A DNA stretch of 64,000 bases from assembly GCF_009711135.1 (NCBI RefSeq), contig NZ_WMIC01000003.1:310001-374000 (forward strand), written 5' to 3'. The notes beneath the pieces are model-generated. The model was not told where the DNA came from and did not search any database. It was given only the letters and a program-made list of their open reading frames with translations. This document shows positions 25,009 through 35,305 of this stretch, piece by piece. The first letter of the stretch is position 1. Each line of letters starts with the position of its first letter. The stretch comes from Flavobacterium sp. LC2016-01. GTDB lineage: Bacteria; Bacteroidota; Bacteroidia; Flavobacteriales; Flavobacteriaceae. The translations under genes and the position numbers were made by a program.

Positions 25009-28000
25009 ATGACGTTACTGCCCACTTTTCGTTATTATTGGTTTTTACTGCTGTTTATCGCAGTCAAAGGTTTTTGTCAGGAAAACTACGCTTTCAGATG
25101 GTATACTGCAGATAATAACGAATTGCCACAAAGCAGTATAAAAGCAATCGTTGCAGACAAATACAATTTTATATGGATGACTACAGAAAACGGGATCGTA
25201 CGTTACGACGGCAACGTTTTTACGGCCTTTAATTCATCCAATACTTCGTTAGAACAAAGCCGTTTTACAGATATTTTTGGAAGTATTCAAAAAGACAGTC
25301 TGACAGCTTATAATCAAGGAAAAAAAGAGCTGGCGCTGATTAATGGGCGAAAGGTAAAGATTATCAAGAAAAAAGGAGAAGCTCTTAATATTGACAGAAA
25401 TGGCCAGCATTTTTTCTTTCATGACGGACTGCCTTCTTACGTTACAATCGATCAGTCCGAGCCCTATTATATTAGATTATCTAATGGAAATATCTTTTTT
25501 GTAGATTCTAAAACTATTGAATTATGTGATGCTAAGATGAAAAGCATCTATAAAATTGCTTATGAAAACAGTAATGTTTTTAATTTTTTTGCCACTACAA
25601 ATACACTTTATTATTTAAATGAAGATGGAAAATATGACAGCTTTTCGGAATCTGGAAAATCTTCCGGTTCACTAGATCCAAGTGTTTTTACAGCCAAGCG
25701 CAAACTTTTTTGGAATATAACCACGCATCAGATTTTTTTCTCGGTTAAAAATAAAGTATACTTTCTGAAAGAGCATAACAAACAGCTTTCTGCAAAACTA
25801 ATCATAGAATTCAAAGAATTTGAAAAAAGCAATATCATTTCTATTTACTACGATCAAATCAATAGAAAAATATATTTAGGAAGCAGTACAGACGGTTTGT
25901 GTATTATTAATTTTCCTGTTTTTAAATCGGTTAAAAAAGATTCTAAAAATGCTGAGGTTTATTATGCTGGGCACGCTCTTAGCGACAGTACCATAATCAC
26001 TCCCGAAGGATTCATATTCAGTAATAAAAGAGTTATTGACAGTATTCCTTTTCCTAAAACTGTTTTCTTAGATGAAAAAATTACGCTTGCCCTGGACAAT
26101 GACAAAAATATCTGGATTGCCCGTTTGTACAATGTTCTTTGTTATTTAAAAAATACAAATTATAAAAAGTATGTTGTTTATAAATTCAATCAAAACCCAA
26201 AGACTATATTTAAAGATCAAGACAATACAATCTGGGTCAGTCTTGGCGAAGACGAATTTAATAATGCAAAATTATATTGCATCAAAAACGGAAAAATTTC
26301 TCTGGTTGCTGTATTAAAAAACAGGATTACTTTTATTGCACAATATGATCAAGATATCCTTTATTTTGGAACTGAGAAAGGCCTTTTCAGATTTAATAAA
26401 AGCTCACGGAAGCTCTATTATATAAAGAATTCTGAAAGAATAAATATCAGAAGCATCTATATTGACAGTCAGAAAAAAATATGGCTGACGACCTATGAGA
26501 AAAGCTTCTTTTTATATGATGGCAAAAGGTTCTCTTCTTTTCCGAAAGACGAAGACAATTATCTAAATTCGGCACATTGCATTGTAGAAGACAAAAAAGG
26601 TTTTTTCTGGATTCCAACAAACAAAGGACTTTTTCAAGTATTAAGAAAAACCTTGATTAAATATAATAAGAATAAATCTGGTGCGATCTATTATCATCAA
26701 TACAACAAATCTGATGGTTTTTTGACAAATGAATTCAATGGAGGATGTCAGCCTAGCAGTAATCTTCTTAAAAATGATAATATTGTTTTACCATCAATAA
26801 ACGGTTTCGTATTCTTTAATCCTTATAAAGTCGTCCCGTTACTTCCTGGTAGAGATCTTTATATAGATAAAGTAATTGTAGATCAAAAAGTGATTCACTC
26901 AAGTGATACCATTATACTGCCAAATAATTTTCAAAGGGTCAGCATTTTAATTGCTTATCCGTATTATGGCAACCCTGAAAATTTACACATCGAAGCAAAA
27001 CTGGAAAAAACACCTAACAGCCGTTGGGAGCGAATAAAAAATGAAAGATCAATATCATTTACCTCTTTGCCTCCCGGCGAATACAAACTGACACTCAGAA
27101 GCTTATCTGATTTTGACTCTGAATATGTTTATAAAAGAATTTTACTTAAAGTTCCGGCTAAATTTTATCAAACGCTTTGGTTTGCAATCTTAGGCTATGT
27201 TTTATTAATTGCTTTTGTAATTTCACTTTGGTATGTCAGATTGTATTACATTAAAAGAAAAAGTATCAAATTGCAGGAGGTTATTGATGTAAAAACAAAA
27301 AAGCTGGCGGCAACAGTCAAGAAACTGCAAAAGACAAAAAGCAATCTAAAACAAGAAATCAAACAGCAGGAAACCTTAGTTAAAAGTATAAGCCACGATA
27401 TCAAAAGTCCGTTGAAATTCTTGACCAATTCAATCAGTCATTTATTTGAAAGTGAAATAATTCAGGACGATCCAAAACTAAAAAAACATGTAGGGACAAT
27501 TCGAATGTCAACTACACAGCTGTATGAATATGTTGAAAATCTTATTAAGTATTCGTCAATATTTATTGAAGGAAAAAAATTAGAAGATCATAGTTATTCG
27601 CTATACGATCTGATTGAAGAAAAATTTGATATTTTTGAAAAAATTGCAGAAGCTGAAAACATACAAATGGTCAACAGCGTAGACCCAAATCTGCAAATTA
27701 GAACCAATAAAAAAGCCCTTTCTATTATAGTGCATAATCTGGTTGATAATGCGCTGAAGAATGCACCAAATGGCCGTGTAGAATTGTTTTCTGGAATTAA
27801 AAACAATACGCTTTTGCTCACGATTATTGATAACGGAAAAGGTATGAGTCCAGAACTTATTAAGTACTATTTAGATTTTTACAAAAATCCAATTGTTAAA
27901 AACTACCATTTGGGATTACACATGATTATTGAACTCCTCCTGATTATTGAAGGAAATATCAATATTACAAGTGAAGTTAACCAAGGAACTGCTATTGAAA

Positions 28001-28020
28001 TTATAGTCGAATATGATTAA
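25009..28020 (+). CDS. Two-component sensor histidine kinase with periplasmic Reg_prop/Y_Y_Y region
   Basis: The protein has 1003 residues. A signal segment (about 1-24) leads into a periplasmic beta-propeller with repeated Reg_prop-like strands (FIWMTTENGIVRYDG near 53-67, IWLTTYEKSFFLYDG near 494-508, FFWIPTNKGLF). A Y_Y_Y-type domain follows at about 615-715. One membrane segment lies at about 725-745, then a coiled coil, a HisKA domain with the phospho-His at 796 (SISHDIKSP), and HATPase_c (NLVDNALKNAP, DNGKGM, LGLHMIIELL). It lacks the receiver and AraC domains of Bacteroidota hybrid sensors; the LuxR-type regulator coded tail to tail is the probable partner. Confidence 0.9.
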   Translation: MTLLPTFRYYWFLLLFIAVKGFCQENYAFRWYTADNNELPQSSIKAIVADKYNFIWMTTENGIVRYDGNVFTAFNSSNTSLEQSRFTDIFGSIQKDSLTAYNQGKKELALINGRKVKIIKKKGEALNIDRNGQHFFFHDGLPSYVTIDQSEPYYIRLSNGNIFFVDSKTIELCDAKMKSIYKIAYENSNVFNFFATTNTLYYLNEDGKYDSFSESGKSSGSLDPSVFTAKRKLFWNITTHQIFFSVKNKVYFLKEHNKQLSAKLIIEFKEFEKSNIISIYYDQINRKIYLGSSTDGLCIINFPVFKSVKKDSKNAEVYYAGHALSDSTIITPEGFIFSNKRVIDSIPFPKTVFLDEKITLALDNDKNIWIARLYNVLCYLKNTNYKKYVVYKFNQNPKTIFKDQDNTIWVSLGEDEFNNAKLYCIKNGKISLVAVLKNRITFIAQYDQDILYFGTEKGLFRFNKSSRKLYYIKNSERINIRSIYIDSQKKIWLTTYEKSFFLYDGKRFSSFPKDEDNYLNSAHCIVEDKKGFFWIPTNKGLFQVLRKTLIKYNKNKSGAIYYHQYNKSDGFLTNEFNGGCQPSSNLLKNDNIVLPSINGFVFFNPYKVVPLLPGRDLYIDKVIVDQKVIHSSDTIILPNNFQRVSILIAYPYYGNPENLHIEAKLEKTPNSRWERIKNERSISFTSLPPGEYKLTLRSLSDFDSEYVYKRILLKVPAKFYQTLWFAILGYVLLIAFVISLWYVRLYYIKRKSIKLQEVIDVKTKKLAATVKKLQKTKSNLKQEIKQQETLVKSISHDIKSPLKFLTNSISHLFESEIIQDDPKLKKHVGTIRMSTTQLYEYVENLIKYSSIFIEGKKLEDHSYSLYDLIEEKFDIFEKIAEAENIQMVNSVDPNLQIRTNKKALSIIVHNLVDNALKNAPNGRVELFSGIKNNTLLLTIIDNGKGMSPELIKYYLDFYKNPIVKNYHLGLHMIIELLLIIEGNINITSEVNQGTAIEIIVEYD

Positions 28021-28643
28021 TAATCGAAAGTCTTGAAAAGATTAATCAGTTCAACTAAATTCGTGATTTTAAGTTTTTCAAAAAGTCTGGCTTTGTAAGT
28101 ACTCACCGTTGACATATGAATATTAAGCATGTTTGAAATTTCAAGATTTCCATTGCCATTTATCAGCATTTCGGCAATTTGAAGTTCTCTTTTTGATAAC
28201 GTTTCAAGCGGATTTTTTACTTTTTTAGCCGTTCGGACTTCCAATAATTTACTCACCAATTCTGGAGAAATATAAGACGAAGTTTCAAAAACAGATTTTA
28301 TTGCAAACATCATTTTTTCTTCACTGCAAAGCTTATTCAGATAGCCATTTGCACCAGCCGAAATATACTGAAGTGCATATTGATCTTCTTCGTGTGCCGA
28401 AAAAACAAGAATTTTAACTGCTGGCTGAATCGCTCTGATATCGCTGATCATTTCTGTGCTTTTACCGCCCGGAATATTAATATCCAAAAGAACCATACAG
28501 AAAGGTTTTTCCCTTAAAAGGGCAACAGCTTCAAAGAAATTTTCAGCATTTGAAATTTCTACGTTTTCGATTTGTTTCTCCAAAACCATAGATACTCCAT
28601 TTCGAACCACTAAATGATCATCAACAATTAAAATTTGCTTCAT
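28017..28643 (-). CDS. NarL/FixJ-type response regulator (receiver + LuxR HTH)
   Basis: The protein has 208 residues. The receiver domain spans about 1-120, with acidic residues Asp8/Asp9 and phospho-acceptor Asp54 (VLLDINIPGG). A LuxR-type HTH lies at about 140-200: LETLSKRELQIAEMLINGNGNLEISNML, then HMSTVSTYKARLFEKLKI, in two adjacent parts. Its stop codon shares the TTAA at 28017-28020 with the stop of the sensor kinase on the other strand. The two are probably cognate despite opposite orientation. Confidence 0.92.
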   Translation of the reverse strand: MKQILIVDDHLVVRNGVSMVLEKQIENVEISNAENFFEAVALLREKPFCMVLLDINIPGGKSTEMISDIRAIQPAVKILVFSAHEEDQYALQYISAGANGYLNKLCSEEKMMFAIKSVFETSSYISPELVSKLLEVRTAKKVKNPLETLSKRELQIAEMLINGNGNLEISNMLNIHMSTVSTYKARLFEKLKITNLVELINLFKTFDY

Positions 28644-28792
28644 ACATAAATATATTCACCGCCAAAATAAATACTATTTTTTAAACAAGTGAATGTTTTA
28701 GAACGATATTTTTCAAAAAAAATAAATGCCAAAATCCTTAACGATTTTGAAACCGCAATTTTAGTGGTTTCATGACTTTTTAAAACAAAAAA

Positions 28793-28816
28793 AGGAATAG
28801 CATTTACACTATTCCT
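28793..28816. terminator. Hairpin between the response regulator and DsbD genes
   Basis: An 8-bp stem (28793-28800 with 28809-28816) with A-rich sequence to the left lies 59 bases after the DsbD stop on the minus strand and fits a terminator for that operon. The remaining 28644-28874 gap holds nothing else I can name. Confidence 0.5.
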
Positions 28817-28874
28817 CTTTTGCAATTTAACCTTGCTTAACAAAAAATAAAAATTAAAATAAAACTCTTTTAAG

Positions 28875-30941
28875 CTAAAACTGCGTTAGCTGCATATCTG
28901 AATGATTGTTTTTAAAATTAGAAACTCCGACGTTCAGCCAATTAAGATAATCGTCAATATCAGGATTATAGGATGATGATTCATTTAATAATTCGCCATC
29001 ATTATTGACCAATACATAAAAAGGCTGCGCATTGGTTTTATATTTAATGGTCTGAAATTCACTCCATTTTTGTCCGATATATTTAATCTTTTTCCCCGTT
29101 AATTCAGAAACAACCTGCTCATTTGAAGCCAATTCTCTTTTATCATCAACATACAAAGAAATAAGAACAACATCATCTTTTAAAACCTTAAGCACTTTAT
29201 TGTCAGACCATACATTGTCTTCCATTTTACGGCAATTAACGCAGGCGTGTCCGGTAAAATCAATCATAACCGGTTTTCCTATTTTTTTGGCGTATGCCAT
29301 TCCTTTATCATAATCTGTAAAAGCAACAATATTATGTGGGCCCAATTCAGCTCCATCTGGTAAATTTGAACTTATTTCATTTGAATTTGTTCCAAAGCCA
29401 TTCGGGATTTCACTGTAATTTAGTGGCGGTGGAAAACCGCTGATCAATTTTAAAGGTGCGCCCCAAATTCCGGGAATTAAATAGATGGTAAAGGACAAAA
29501 CAACAATTCCTAAACCTAATCTCCCCACGCTGATGTGTGACAGCGGACTATCATGAGGTAATTGTATTTTTCCGAATAAATATAAAGTAAGCGCTGTAAA
29601 AATAGCAATCCAGATGGCTATGAAAGTTTCTCTTTCCAGTAAATGCAATTGCAATACTAAATCGGCATTGGACAAAAATTTAAACGCCAAAGCCAATTCT
29701 AAAAACCCTAAAACTACTTTTACCGAATTCAGCCATCCACCCGATTTTGGCAATGAATTCAGCCAGCCCGGAAAAGCCGCAAATAAGGTAAAAGGCAAAG
29801 CCAAAGCCAAAGAAAAACCAAACATCCCGACAAAAGGCGCAACACCGCCTCGTGACGCGGCTTCGACTAATAATGTACCTACAATTGGTCCAGTGCACGA
29901 AAATGAAACAATTGCTAGTGCCAAAGCCATAAATAATATGCCCACAATACCGCCTTTATCTGCCTGACTGTCTACTTTATTTGCCAGCGAATTTGGGAGC
30001 ATAATTTCAAAAGCTCCTAAAAACGAAAGTGCGAAAATTATTAACAACAAAAAGAAAACAACATTAAACCAGACATTTGTCGACAAGGCATTTAGCGAAT
30101 CTGCGCCAAAAGCCCAGGTTACAACCGCACCAAGAAAAATGTAGATGGTGATGATGAAAATTCCGTAAAAAACAGCTTTTCTAATTCCTTGTGATTTTGT
30201 TTTGCTTTGTTTGGTGAAAAAACTTACGGTCATAGGAATCATTGGGAAAACGCAAGGCGTAAGCAATGCGGCAAAACCAGAGAAAAAAGACAATATAAAA
30301 ATCGTCCATAAATTATCTAATTCGGCTTTGCTTTTCTTTTTTGTAAGGACTGGTTTTACTGCGGCAATTGATTCTTTTATAACGATTGGTTCGGCTTGAA
30401 TTTCATCAGCTGCAGTTGAATCTGGCAGAATTTTATCTGCTGTTATTTCAGGAACAATTTCTTCAACCGCCGCAACAGCAGATGCAGATGGAGTTACAGA
30501 AAATTCAAGTGAATCATAACTCGGAGGCAGGCAATTTTCATCATTGCAAACCATAAATTCAACCTCTGCTTTGATCTTAAAAGGTTTATTTCCGGCAAGT
30601 TTTATACGCTGTTTGAAAGTGGTTTCTTTTTCAAAAAACGTAATCTGCATTTTAAAAACAGGATCGCTAATCGTTTGTCCTTTTTCTTCTTTTACATCAC
30701 CATTTAATTTAAATTCTGATGTTTTTGTAAAAGTAAAATGAGTTGGAATTGGTCCTCCGTCAGCAACATTCTGACTGTACAAGTGCCAGCCATTTTCTAT
30801 GCTGGCTTTTGCCTGCAATTCATATTCAGTATCTGAAATTTTTTGAACGCTGGTTTTCCATTTTATCGGATTATATATCTGTGCCTGCACCATTATGGTG
30901 AACAACAACAGAAAACTCACTAAAAATATGTTCTTGTTCAT
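28875..30941 (-). CDS. dsbD: Thiol:disulfide interchange protein DsbD
   Basis: DsbD carries electrons from cytosolic thioredoxin across the inner membrane to periplasmic thiol proteins. From the ATG at 30941 (MNKNIFLVS) it has 688 residues; a longer frame starts 14 codons upstream. Order: signal peptide (about 1-20), an N-terminal immunoglobulin-like domain with the FMVCNDENCLPP Cys pair, a Lys/Pro/Ala-rich linker, a DsbD membrane domain with TPCVFPM and SFSCTGP cysteines, and a C-terminal thioredoxin domain with HACVNC. It lies 131 bases downstream of the M16 peptidase gene on the same strand, and may supply reducing power to the two thioredoxins of that locus. Confidence 0.93.
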   Translation of the reverse strand: MNKNIFLVSFLLLFTIMVQAQIYNPIKWKTSVQKISDTEYELQAKASIENGWHLYSQNVADGGPIPTHFTFTKTSEFKLNGDVKEEKGQTISDPVFKMQITFFEKETTFKQRIKLAGNKPFKIKAEVEFMVCNDENCLPPSYDSLEFSVTPSASAVAAVEEIVPEITADKILPDSTAADEIQAEPIVIKESIAAVKPVLTKKKSKAELDNLWTIFILSFFSGFAALLTPCVFPMIPMTVSFFTKQSKTKSQGIRKAVFYGIFIITIYIFLGAVVTWAFGADSLNALSTNVWFNVVFFLLLIIFALSFLGAFEIMLPNSLANKVDSQADKGGIVGILFMALALAIVSFSCTGPIVGTLLVEAASRGGVAPFVGMFGFSLALALPFTLFAAFPGWLNSLPKSGGWLNSVKVVLGFLELALAFKFLSNADLVLQLHLLERETFIAIWIAIFTALTLYLFGKIQLPHDSPLSHISVGRLGLGIVVLSFTIYLIPGIWGAPLKLISGFPPPLNYSEIPNGFGTNSNEISSNLPDGAELGPHNIVAFTDYDKGMAYAKKIGKPVMIDFTGHACVNCRKMEDNVWSDNKVLKVLKDDVVLISLYVDDKRELASNEQVVSELTGKKIKYIGQKWSEFQTIKYKTNAQPFYVLVNNDGELLNESSSYNPDIDDYLNWLNVGVSNFKNNHSDMQLTQF

Positions 30942-31072
30942 GGGTATTTTTTTTATAAAAGAGGGCTGAATAGCAAAAAACAACCCTCTGTTTAATCCGT
31001 TGCAATTAACACTGCTTACTAATTCAAAATATTAATTGATTCCGGAAGTACAAATTAAATTCTTGTGATAGA

Positions 31073-33883
31073 TTATTTTAAGGGCTTGAAAACAACTTCC
31101 ATAGAATCGGCTTTGCTAAAAAAAGAAGTGGCAAATTCCTGAATGTCTTTTACTGTAATGCTTTTTACGATATTTTCATAAGTTGCAGCATCATCCATAT
31201 TATATTTATTTCCAAAATAATTATAGATTAGGTTCATGCTGTAACTGTTAAAGTTTTTGCTGTCTTCTCTTGCTTTCAAATAATTTGTTCTGGTTTTCTC
31301 AATATCTTCTGAAGCGATTTCGCCTTTTTTGATTTTATCAATTTCCTGATAAACAATTGGCAGTAAATGTTCAACTTTATCTGCATCACAGTCAAAATTG
31401 ATATTCATTTTTATTCTTGAAACTGGCAATTCTTCTAAACTTGAGCTAACTTGTGCACCATACGTTCCGCCTTCTTTTTCACGAAGACTTTCAGTATATC
31501 GCAACGTCAATATATCACCTAAGAAAGAAGCCAGTATTTTGTTTTTATGGCTAAAAGCACACTCTTTCAAAAATCCTATACGAACTGAGCTTTTAGGAGT
31601 TTCCATTTTAATGAAAATATCTTTGTCAATTTTACTTGAAACCCATTTTGGAACGTCCTTTTTAAACTTCTCTTTTCGTTTAATACCGCTTATACTTGCA
31701 ATATATTTTTCTAATAAAGGTTTTAAAACTTCTGGCGTAACATCTCCAACAATATAAAATTCAAAGCCTGAAACATCAGCAAAACGATCCAAATAGAAAG
31801 CTTTCATGTTTTCAAAAGACAAGTCATCAATGAATTGCTGGTTCATTATTCGCACTTTTGGATTGTTTTTACCATAAATCGCAAAAGTCAAACTGTCCTT
31901 CATTTTAGATGAAATATCATTTTCTCTGTTTTTTAAAGAATTCTGCATTTTCTGTTTTAACAAATCGTATTGATCTTTATCAAATCTTGGTTTAACAAAA
32001 CGCAAATGAACCAATTCCATCATGGCTTCAATGTCTTTTACATTTGCTGAACCCGAAACTGTTTCTGTCAAATTATTTATATCAGCAGAGGTTGCTACAA
32101 TTTTTCCTTTTAGTACTTTATTTAACTCCACATACGAAAATGATGCTACCCCCGACATCATGGCCAGATTTGTTGCTGAAATTATAGAAGGAGTATCTTT
32201 AGCGTCATATAAAGATGATCCTCCAAGACTTACGGCTTGCAGCATAACTTCTTTTTTATTTTTATCAGCAAATTTATAATGCACTTTTACACCGTTGCTT
32301 AACGTATAAGTTGTCGCTCCAATTTCTTTCGTTTCTTTTTCAGCAACAATTTTACCTGGCTTTAAATCTGTACCATCCATTAGCGATTTAGCAACAAAAG
32401 TATCTGCATAAGGCTGTAACGAAGCATCATTTTCTGCTTTCTGAATAATATCAAATGCTTTTTCCTTCATTAAATTTTCTTCACCTTCTACACCAGTTAC
32501 CGTTACCACACGGTTTTCTTTTGTATATAATTTAGCTACTTGATCTTGAAGAATTTTACTGTCAATATTTTTCAAAATGCTTTTTGTCATTTCAAATTCT
32601 ACTGCAGGATCTGCAATTACTTCGTGGTTCAAATAATCGTCTTTTACCATTCCGATTACTTGTTTATGCGAAATCTCATTTATTTTTTCTAAATAATTTT
32701 CGTATCCAGAAATCGTTTCTTTAGCAGCTCTTTCCATTTCTCCTTTTGAGAAACCAAATTTATAGGCGCGAACCCATTCATTCATTACCGCCGTTAAAGA
32801 TTCTGCTTGTTTTCCCGGTTTCGGGCTTATGCTTACAACAAAAACATCATTTAAACGAGAATAATTTTGATATCCAATTTGGGCACCTTTAAAAGGACAT
32901 TCCTGTTTCTGAGCCATTTCTGCCAAACGATTGTTTATTATACCGAAAGCAATACTTCGCTGTGTTGATTTTTCTAAATCGGCAAAAGTTCCAGTTGGTT
33001 TTTCAGCTTCATGGCGAACCATGAAATTGATATTCGAAGCTGAAATTTCTTTGTCTAAAGCCAATTTAAAAGCTGGCTCAACTCTCTCTGGAATCGCAAT
33101 TTCAAAACGGTTTTTAGGGTTTACTGGCGTCGGAATATCTGCAAAAAGTTTTTTGATTTTTGCTTCAACTTCATCTGCATTAATATCACCAACAATCGCG
33201 ATTGCCTGTAGATCTGGTCGGTACCAATCTTTATAAAAATCTTTCAAAACCTGATATTTAAAGTTTTTTACGATTTCCATATCACCAATCGGCATACGCT
33301 CTGCATACAGCGAATTGTTGTAATAATACGGTGCAAGCTGATTGTAAATTCTGGCTCTTGCATTTTGTCTCGTACGCCATTCTTCGGTAATTACACCGCG
33401 TTCGGCATCGATTTCTTCATTCGTCAGAGACAAAAAATTAGACCAATCGTGCAAAACCAATAAACAAGTGTCCACCACTCCACCATCTTTAGACGGAATA
33501 TTGTCTAAGTTGTAAACTGTTTCATCTGTGCTGGTGTAGGCATTGATATTTTTTCCGAAAACGGCTCCTTGTTTTTGAAGTGTATTCAAGATTCCTTTTC
33601 CTTCAAAATGTTTGGTTCCGTTAAACGCCATGTGTTCCAGAAAATGCGCCAGGCCTTTCTGCTGATCATTTTCTAAAATAGAACCCACGTTTTGAATGAT
33701 ATAATAACTCGCCGTATTTTTATTGACGTCAGTCGGATAAATATAATACGTCATTCTGTTTGGCAAAACGCCTTTTTTTATTTTCTGATTGACCGCGATT
33801 GGATCATTTGCTTTAAAATTCTGTGCGAATGTCAAACTTCCAATAAAAAGCAGTAAAACTGATATTTTTTTGCTGTACTTCAT
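31073..33883 (-). CDS. Periplasmic M16 metallopeptidase, PqqL/FusC-like
   Basis: The protein has 936 residues with a signal peptide (about 1-20, ending LTFAQ). The zinc motif HFLEH is at residues 80-84, with the third ligand in the ERGVITEE segment (161-168). Two paired M16 lobes follow, with LREKEGGTYGAQVSSS in the C-terminal half, the conserved R..Y site. The length and one-chain design fit PqqL and FusC, periplasmic proteases that cut proteins imported through TonB receptors. It is the distal protease of the SusCD-linked operon, 12 bases after the TlpA-type gene. Confidence 0.92.
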   Translation of the reverse strand: MKYSKKISVLLLFIGSLTFAQNFKANDPIAVNQKIKKGVLPNRMTYYIYPTDVNKNTASYYIIQNVGSILENDQQKGLAHFLEHMAFNGTKHFEGKGILNTLQKQGAVFGKNINAYTSTDETVYNLDNIPSKDGGVVDTCLLVLHDWSNFLSLTNEEIDAERGVITEEWRTRQNARARIYNQLAPYYYNNSLYAERMPIGDMEIVKNFKYQVLKDFYKDWYRPDLQAIAIVGDINADEVEAKIKKLFADIPTPVNPKNRFEIAIPERVEPAFKLALDKEISASNINFMVRHEAEKPTGTFADLEKSTQRSIAFGIINNRLAEMAQKQECPFKGAQIGYQNYSRLNDVFVVSISPKPGKQAESLTAVMNEWVRAYKFGFSKGEMERAAKETISGYENYLEKINEISHKQVIGMVKDDYLNHEVIADPAVEFEMTKSILKNIDSKILQDQVAKLYTKENRVVTVTGVEGEENLMKEKAFDIIQKAENDASLQPYADTFVAKSLMDGTDLKPGKIVAEKETKEIGATTYTLSNGVKVHYKFADKNKKEVMLQAVSLGGSSLYDAKDTPSIISATNLAMMSGVASFSYVELNKVLKGKIVATSADINNLTETVSGSANVKDIEAMMELVHLRFVKPRFDKDQYDLLKQKMQNSLKNRENDISSKMKDSLTFAIYGKNNPKVRIMNQQFIDDLSFENMKAFYLDRFADVSGFEFYIVGDVTPEVLKPLLEKYIASISGIKRKEKFKKDVPKWVSSKIDKDIFIKMETPKSSVRIGFLKECAFSHKNKILASFLGDILTLRYTESLREKEGGTYGAQVSSSLEELPVSRIKMNINFDCDADKVEHLLPIVYQEIDKIKKGEIASEDIEKTRTNYLKAREDSKNFNSYSMNLIYNYFGNKYNMDDAATYENIVKSITVKDIQEFATSFFSKADSMEVVFKPLK

Positions 33884-33895
33884 AAAGCGCTATTT

Positions 33896-35278
33896 TTAAC
33901 CTTTCAATAATTTATCCAGCTGTACTCTCAACTCAGGATTTGACGGACGAAGCGCATCGGCATTAATGATGTTTCCTTTTGTGTCAAATAACAAGAATCT
34001 CGGAATCGCATTTACATCATAATTTTTAGCCACAGCTGAAGCAAAATCTTTATCGGCCATTAACTGAATTCCTTTTAATTGCTCTTTAGTCACAAAATCT
34101 TTCCATTTTTGAGCGTCTTTTGGTTTGTCTAACGAAAGACTTACAAACACGATATTTTTATCGTGATAATCTTCCTCGATTTTTTTCATGTGAGGAATCT
34201 CAGCTTTACAAGGTCCGCACCAAGTTGCCCATAAATCGATGTAAACATATTTTCCTTTAAAATCTGAAAACGAAACTGGTTTATCGTTAATGTCATTATA
34301 CGTAAATTCAAGTCCTTTTTGACCCACATTTTTGTGAAGCACTTTTTCGTATTCTACTAAAAATGTTTTGCTCGCATTTGAAATCATATACGGTTTAATG
34401 CTTGGCGCTACTTTTTCATATTCTTCAATTTTCATTCTAGAACCTGCAACAGCATCACGTAAATAAACGTCTTTTAAAGCCGGATCTGTTATGTGCGTTA
34501 TTGCTTCAGCTAAATCCAAACGTTTTGGCGCATCACCAGAATTCATAGTCACATAAAAGAAATAATTTGACATTAATGAAACACCGTTCTGCAATTTTAA
34601 TAAATCTGGATCTGTAAACTTTTTATCTGTCTGCCAAGTTTTTATAACCGCAGGACGATCATCTTTATCAGGAAATGCGCTTCTCGGCATTCTGAAAAAA
34701 GTATACGTAAGTTCTTCAACATCTGTTGCTACTGCTAATTTTAATAACTTATCAAATGCAGCATCTTTGGTTTTGATTGTTTTAGAAAATTCATTGGCTT
34801 TAGATACCCCTTTATCAAGCCAAGGATAAAATTCTACATAAGTTGCATCTCCTCCAAGTCTGGCAAAAGGCGCAAATTCGTTATAGATTTCATTTGCTTT
34901 CTGAACCAAAACATTCTGTCCTACGTTTTTTCCGCTTAAAACATAACTCGTTTTATTGATTACCAAATTGATATCCAGTTTTGGCTCTAAATACAAACGA
35001 ATTAATTGGTTTCTAGATTTAAATTGCCCGTAATCAACATAATAAAAGCCAGCAGCTGAAACTGGTGTCATAAAGCCAAACTCCCCCAGTGAATTAACTT
35101 TAGCGGTAGCAGCAACGACTGGCTTTCCTTCTTCAACATTGTAAAGCGTAACTTCTTTTGCAATAAAATCCGGAATCGAAATGGTTCCTTTTATTACTGC
35201 GTATTCTGAAATGCTCGAAGCAAAACCTATTTGAGCCGTAAACACGGTCAAAATGAAATAAAAAATGTGTTTTTTCAT
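33896..35278 (-). CDS. TlpA-type thioredoxin with long N-terminal domain
   Basis: The protein has 460 residues with a signal peptide (about 1-20). The N-terminal 300 residues form a beta-rich DUF4369-like part followed by helices. The C-terminal 140 residues are a TlpA/ResA-type thioredoxin with WCGPC (Cys354, Cys357) and the cis-Pro segment AIPRFLLF. Such proteins keep periplasmic or surface substrates reduced. It is 12 bases upstream of the M16 gene and 27 bases after the aspartyl protease gene, clearly in one transcription unit. Confidence 0.9.
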   Translation of the reverse strand: MKKHIFYFILTVFTAQIGFASSISEYAVIKGTISIPDFIAKEVTLYNVEEGKPVVAATAKVNSLGEFGFMTPVSAAGFYYVDYGQFKSRNQLIRLYLEPKLDINLVINKTSYVLSGKNVGQNVLVQKANEIYNEFAPFARLGGDATYVEFYPWLDKGVSKANEFSKTIKTKDAAFDKLLKLAVATDVEELTYTFFRMPRSAFPDKDDRPAVIKTWQTDKKFTDPDLLKLQNGVSLMSNYFFYVTMNSGDAPKRLDLAEAITHITDPALKDVYLRDAVAGSRMKIEEYEKVAPSIKPYMISNASKTFLVEYEKVLHKNVGQKGLEFTYNDINDKPVSFSDFKGKYVYIDLWATWCGPCKAEIPHMKKIEEDYHDKNIVFVSLSLDKPKDAQKWKDFVTKEQLKGIQLMADKDFASAVAKNYDVNAIPRFLLFDTKGNIINADALRPSNPELRVQLDKLLKG

Positions 35279-35305
35279 GATAGTTATTTGTTTTTTGTTT
35301 GATGT

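Noticed and set aside
28640..28843. 67-codon minus-strand frame upstream of the response regulator
   Set aside because: Crosses a hairpin and has no domain; the A+T-rich gap explains it.
29614..29967. Long frame antisense to dsbD
   Set aside because: It lies wholly within the DsbD membrane domain coding region and mirrors its codon pattern.
30960..30989. Weak hairpin between the M16 and dsbD genes
   Set aside because: Only six pairs with a large loop and no T-run, so it does not prove that dsbD is a separate transcription unit.
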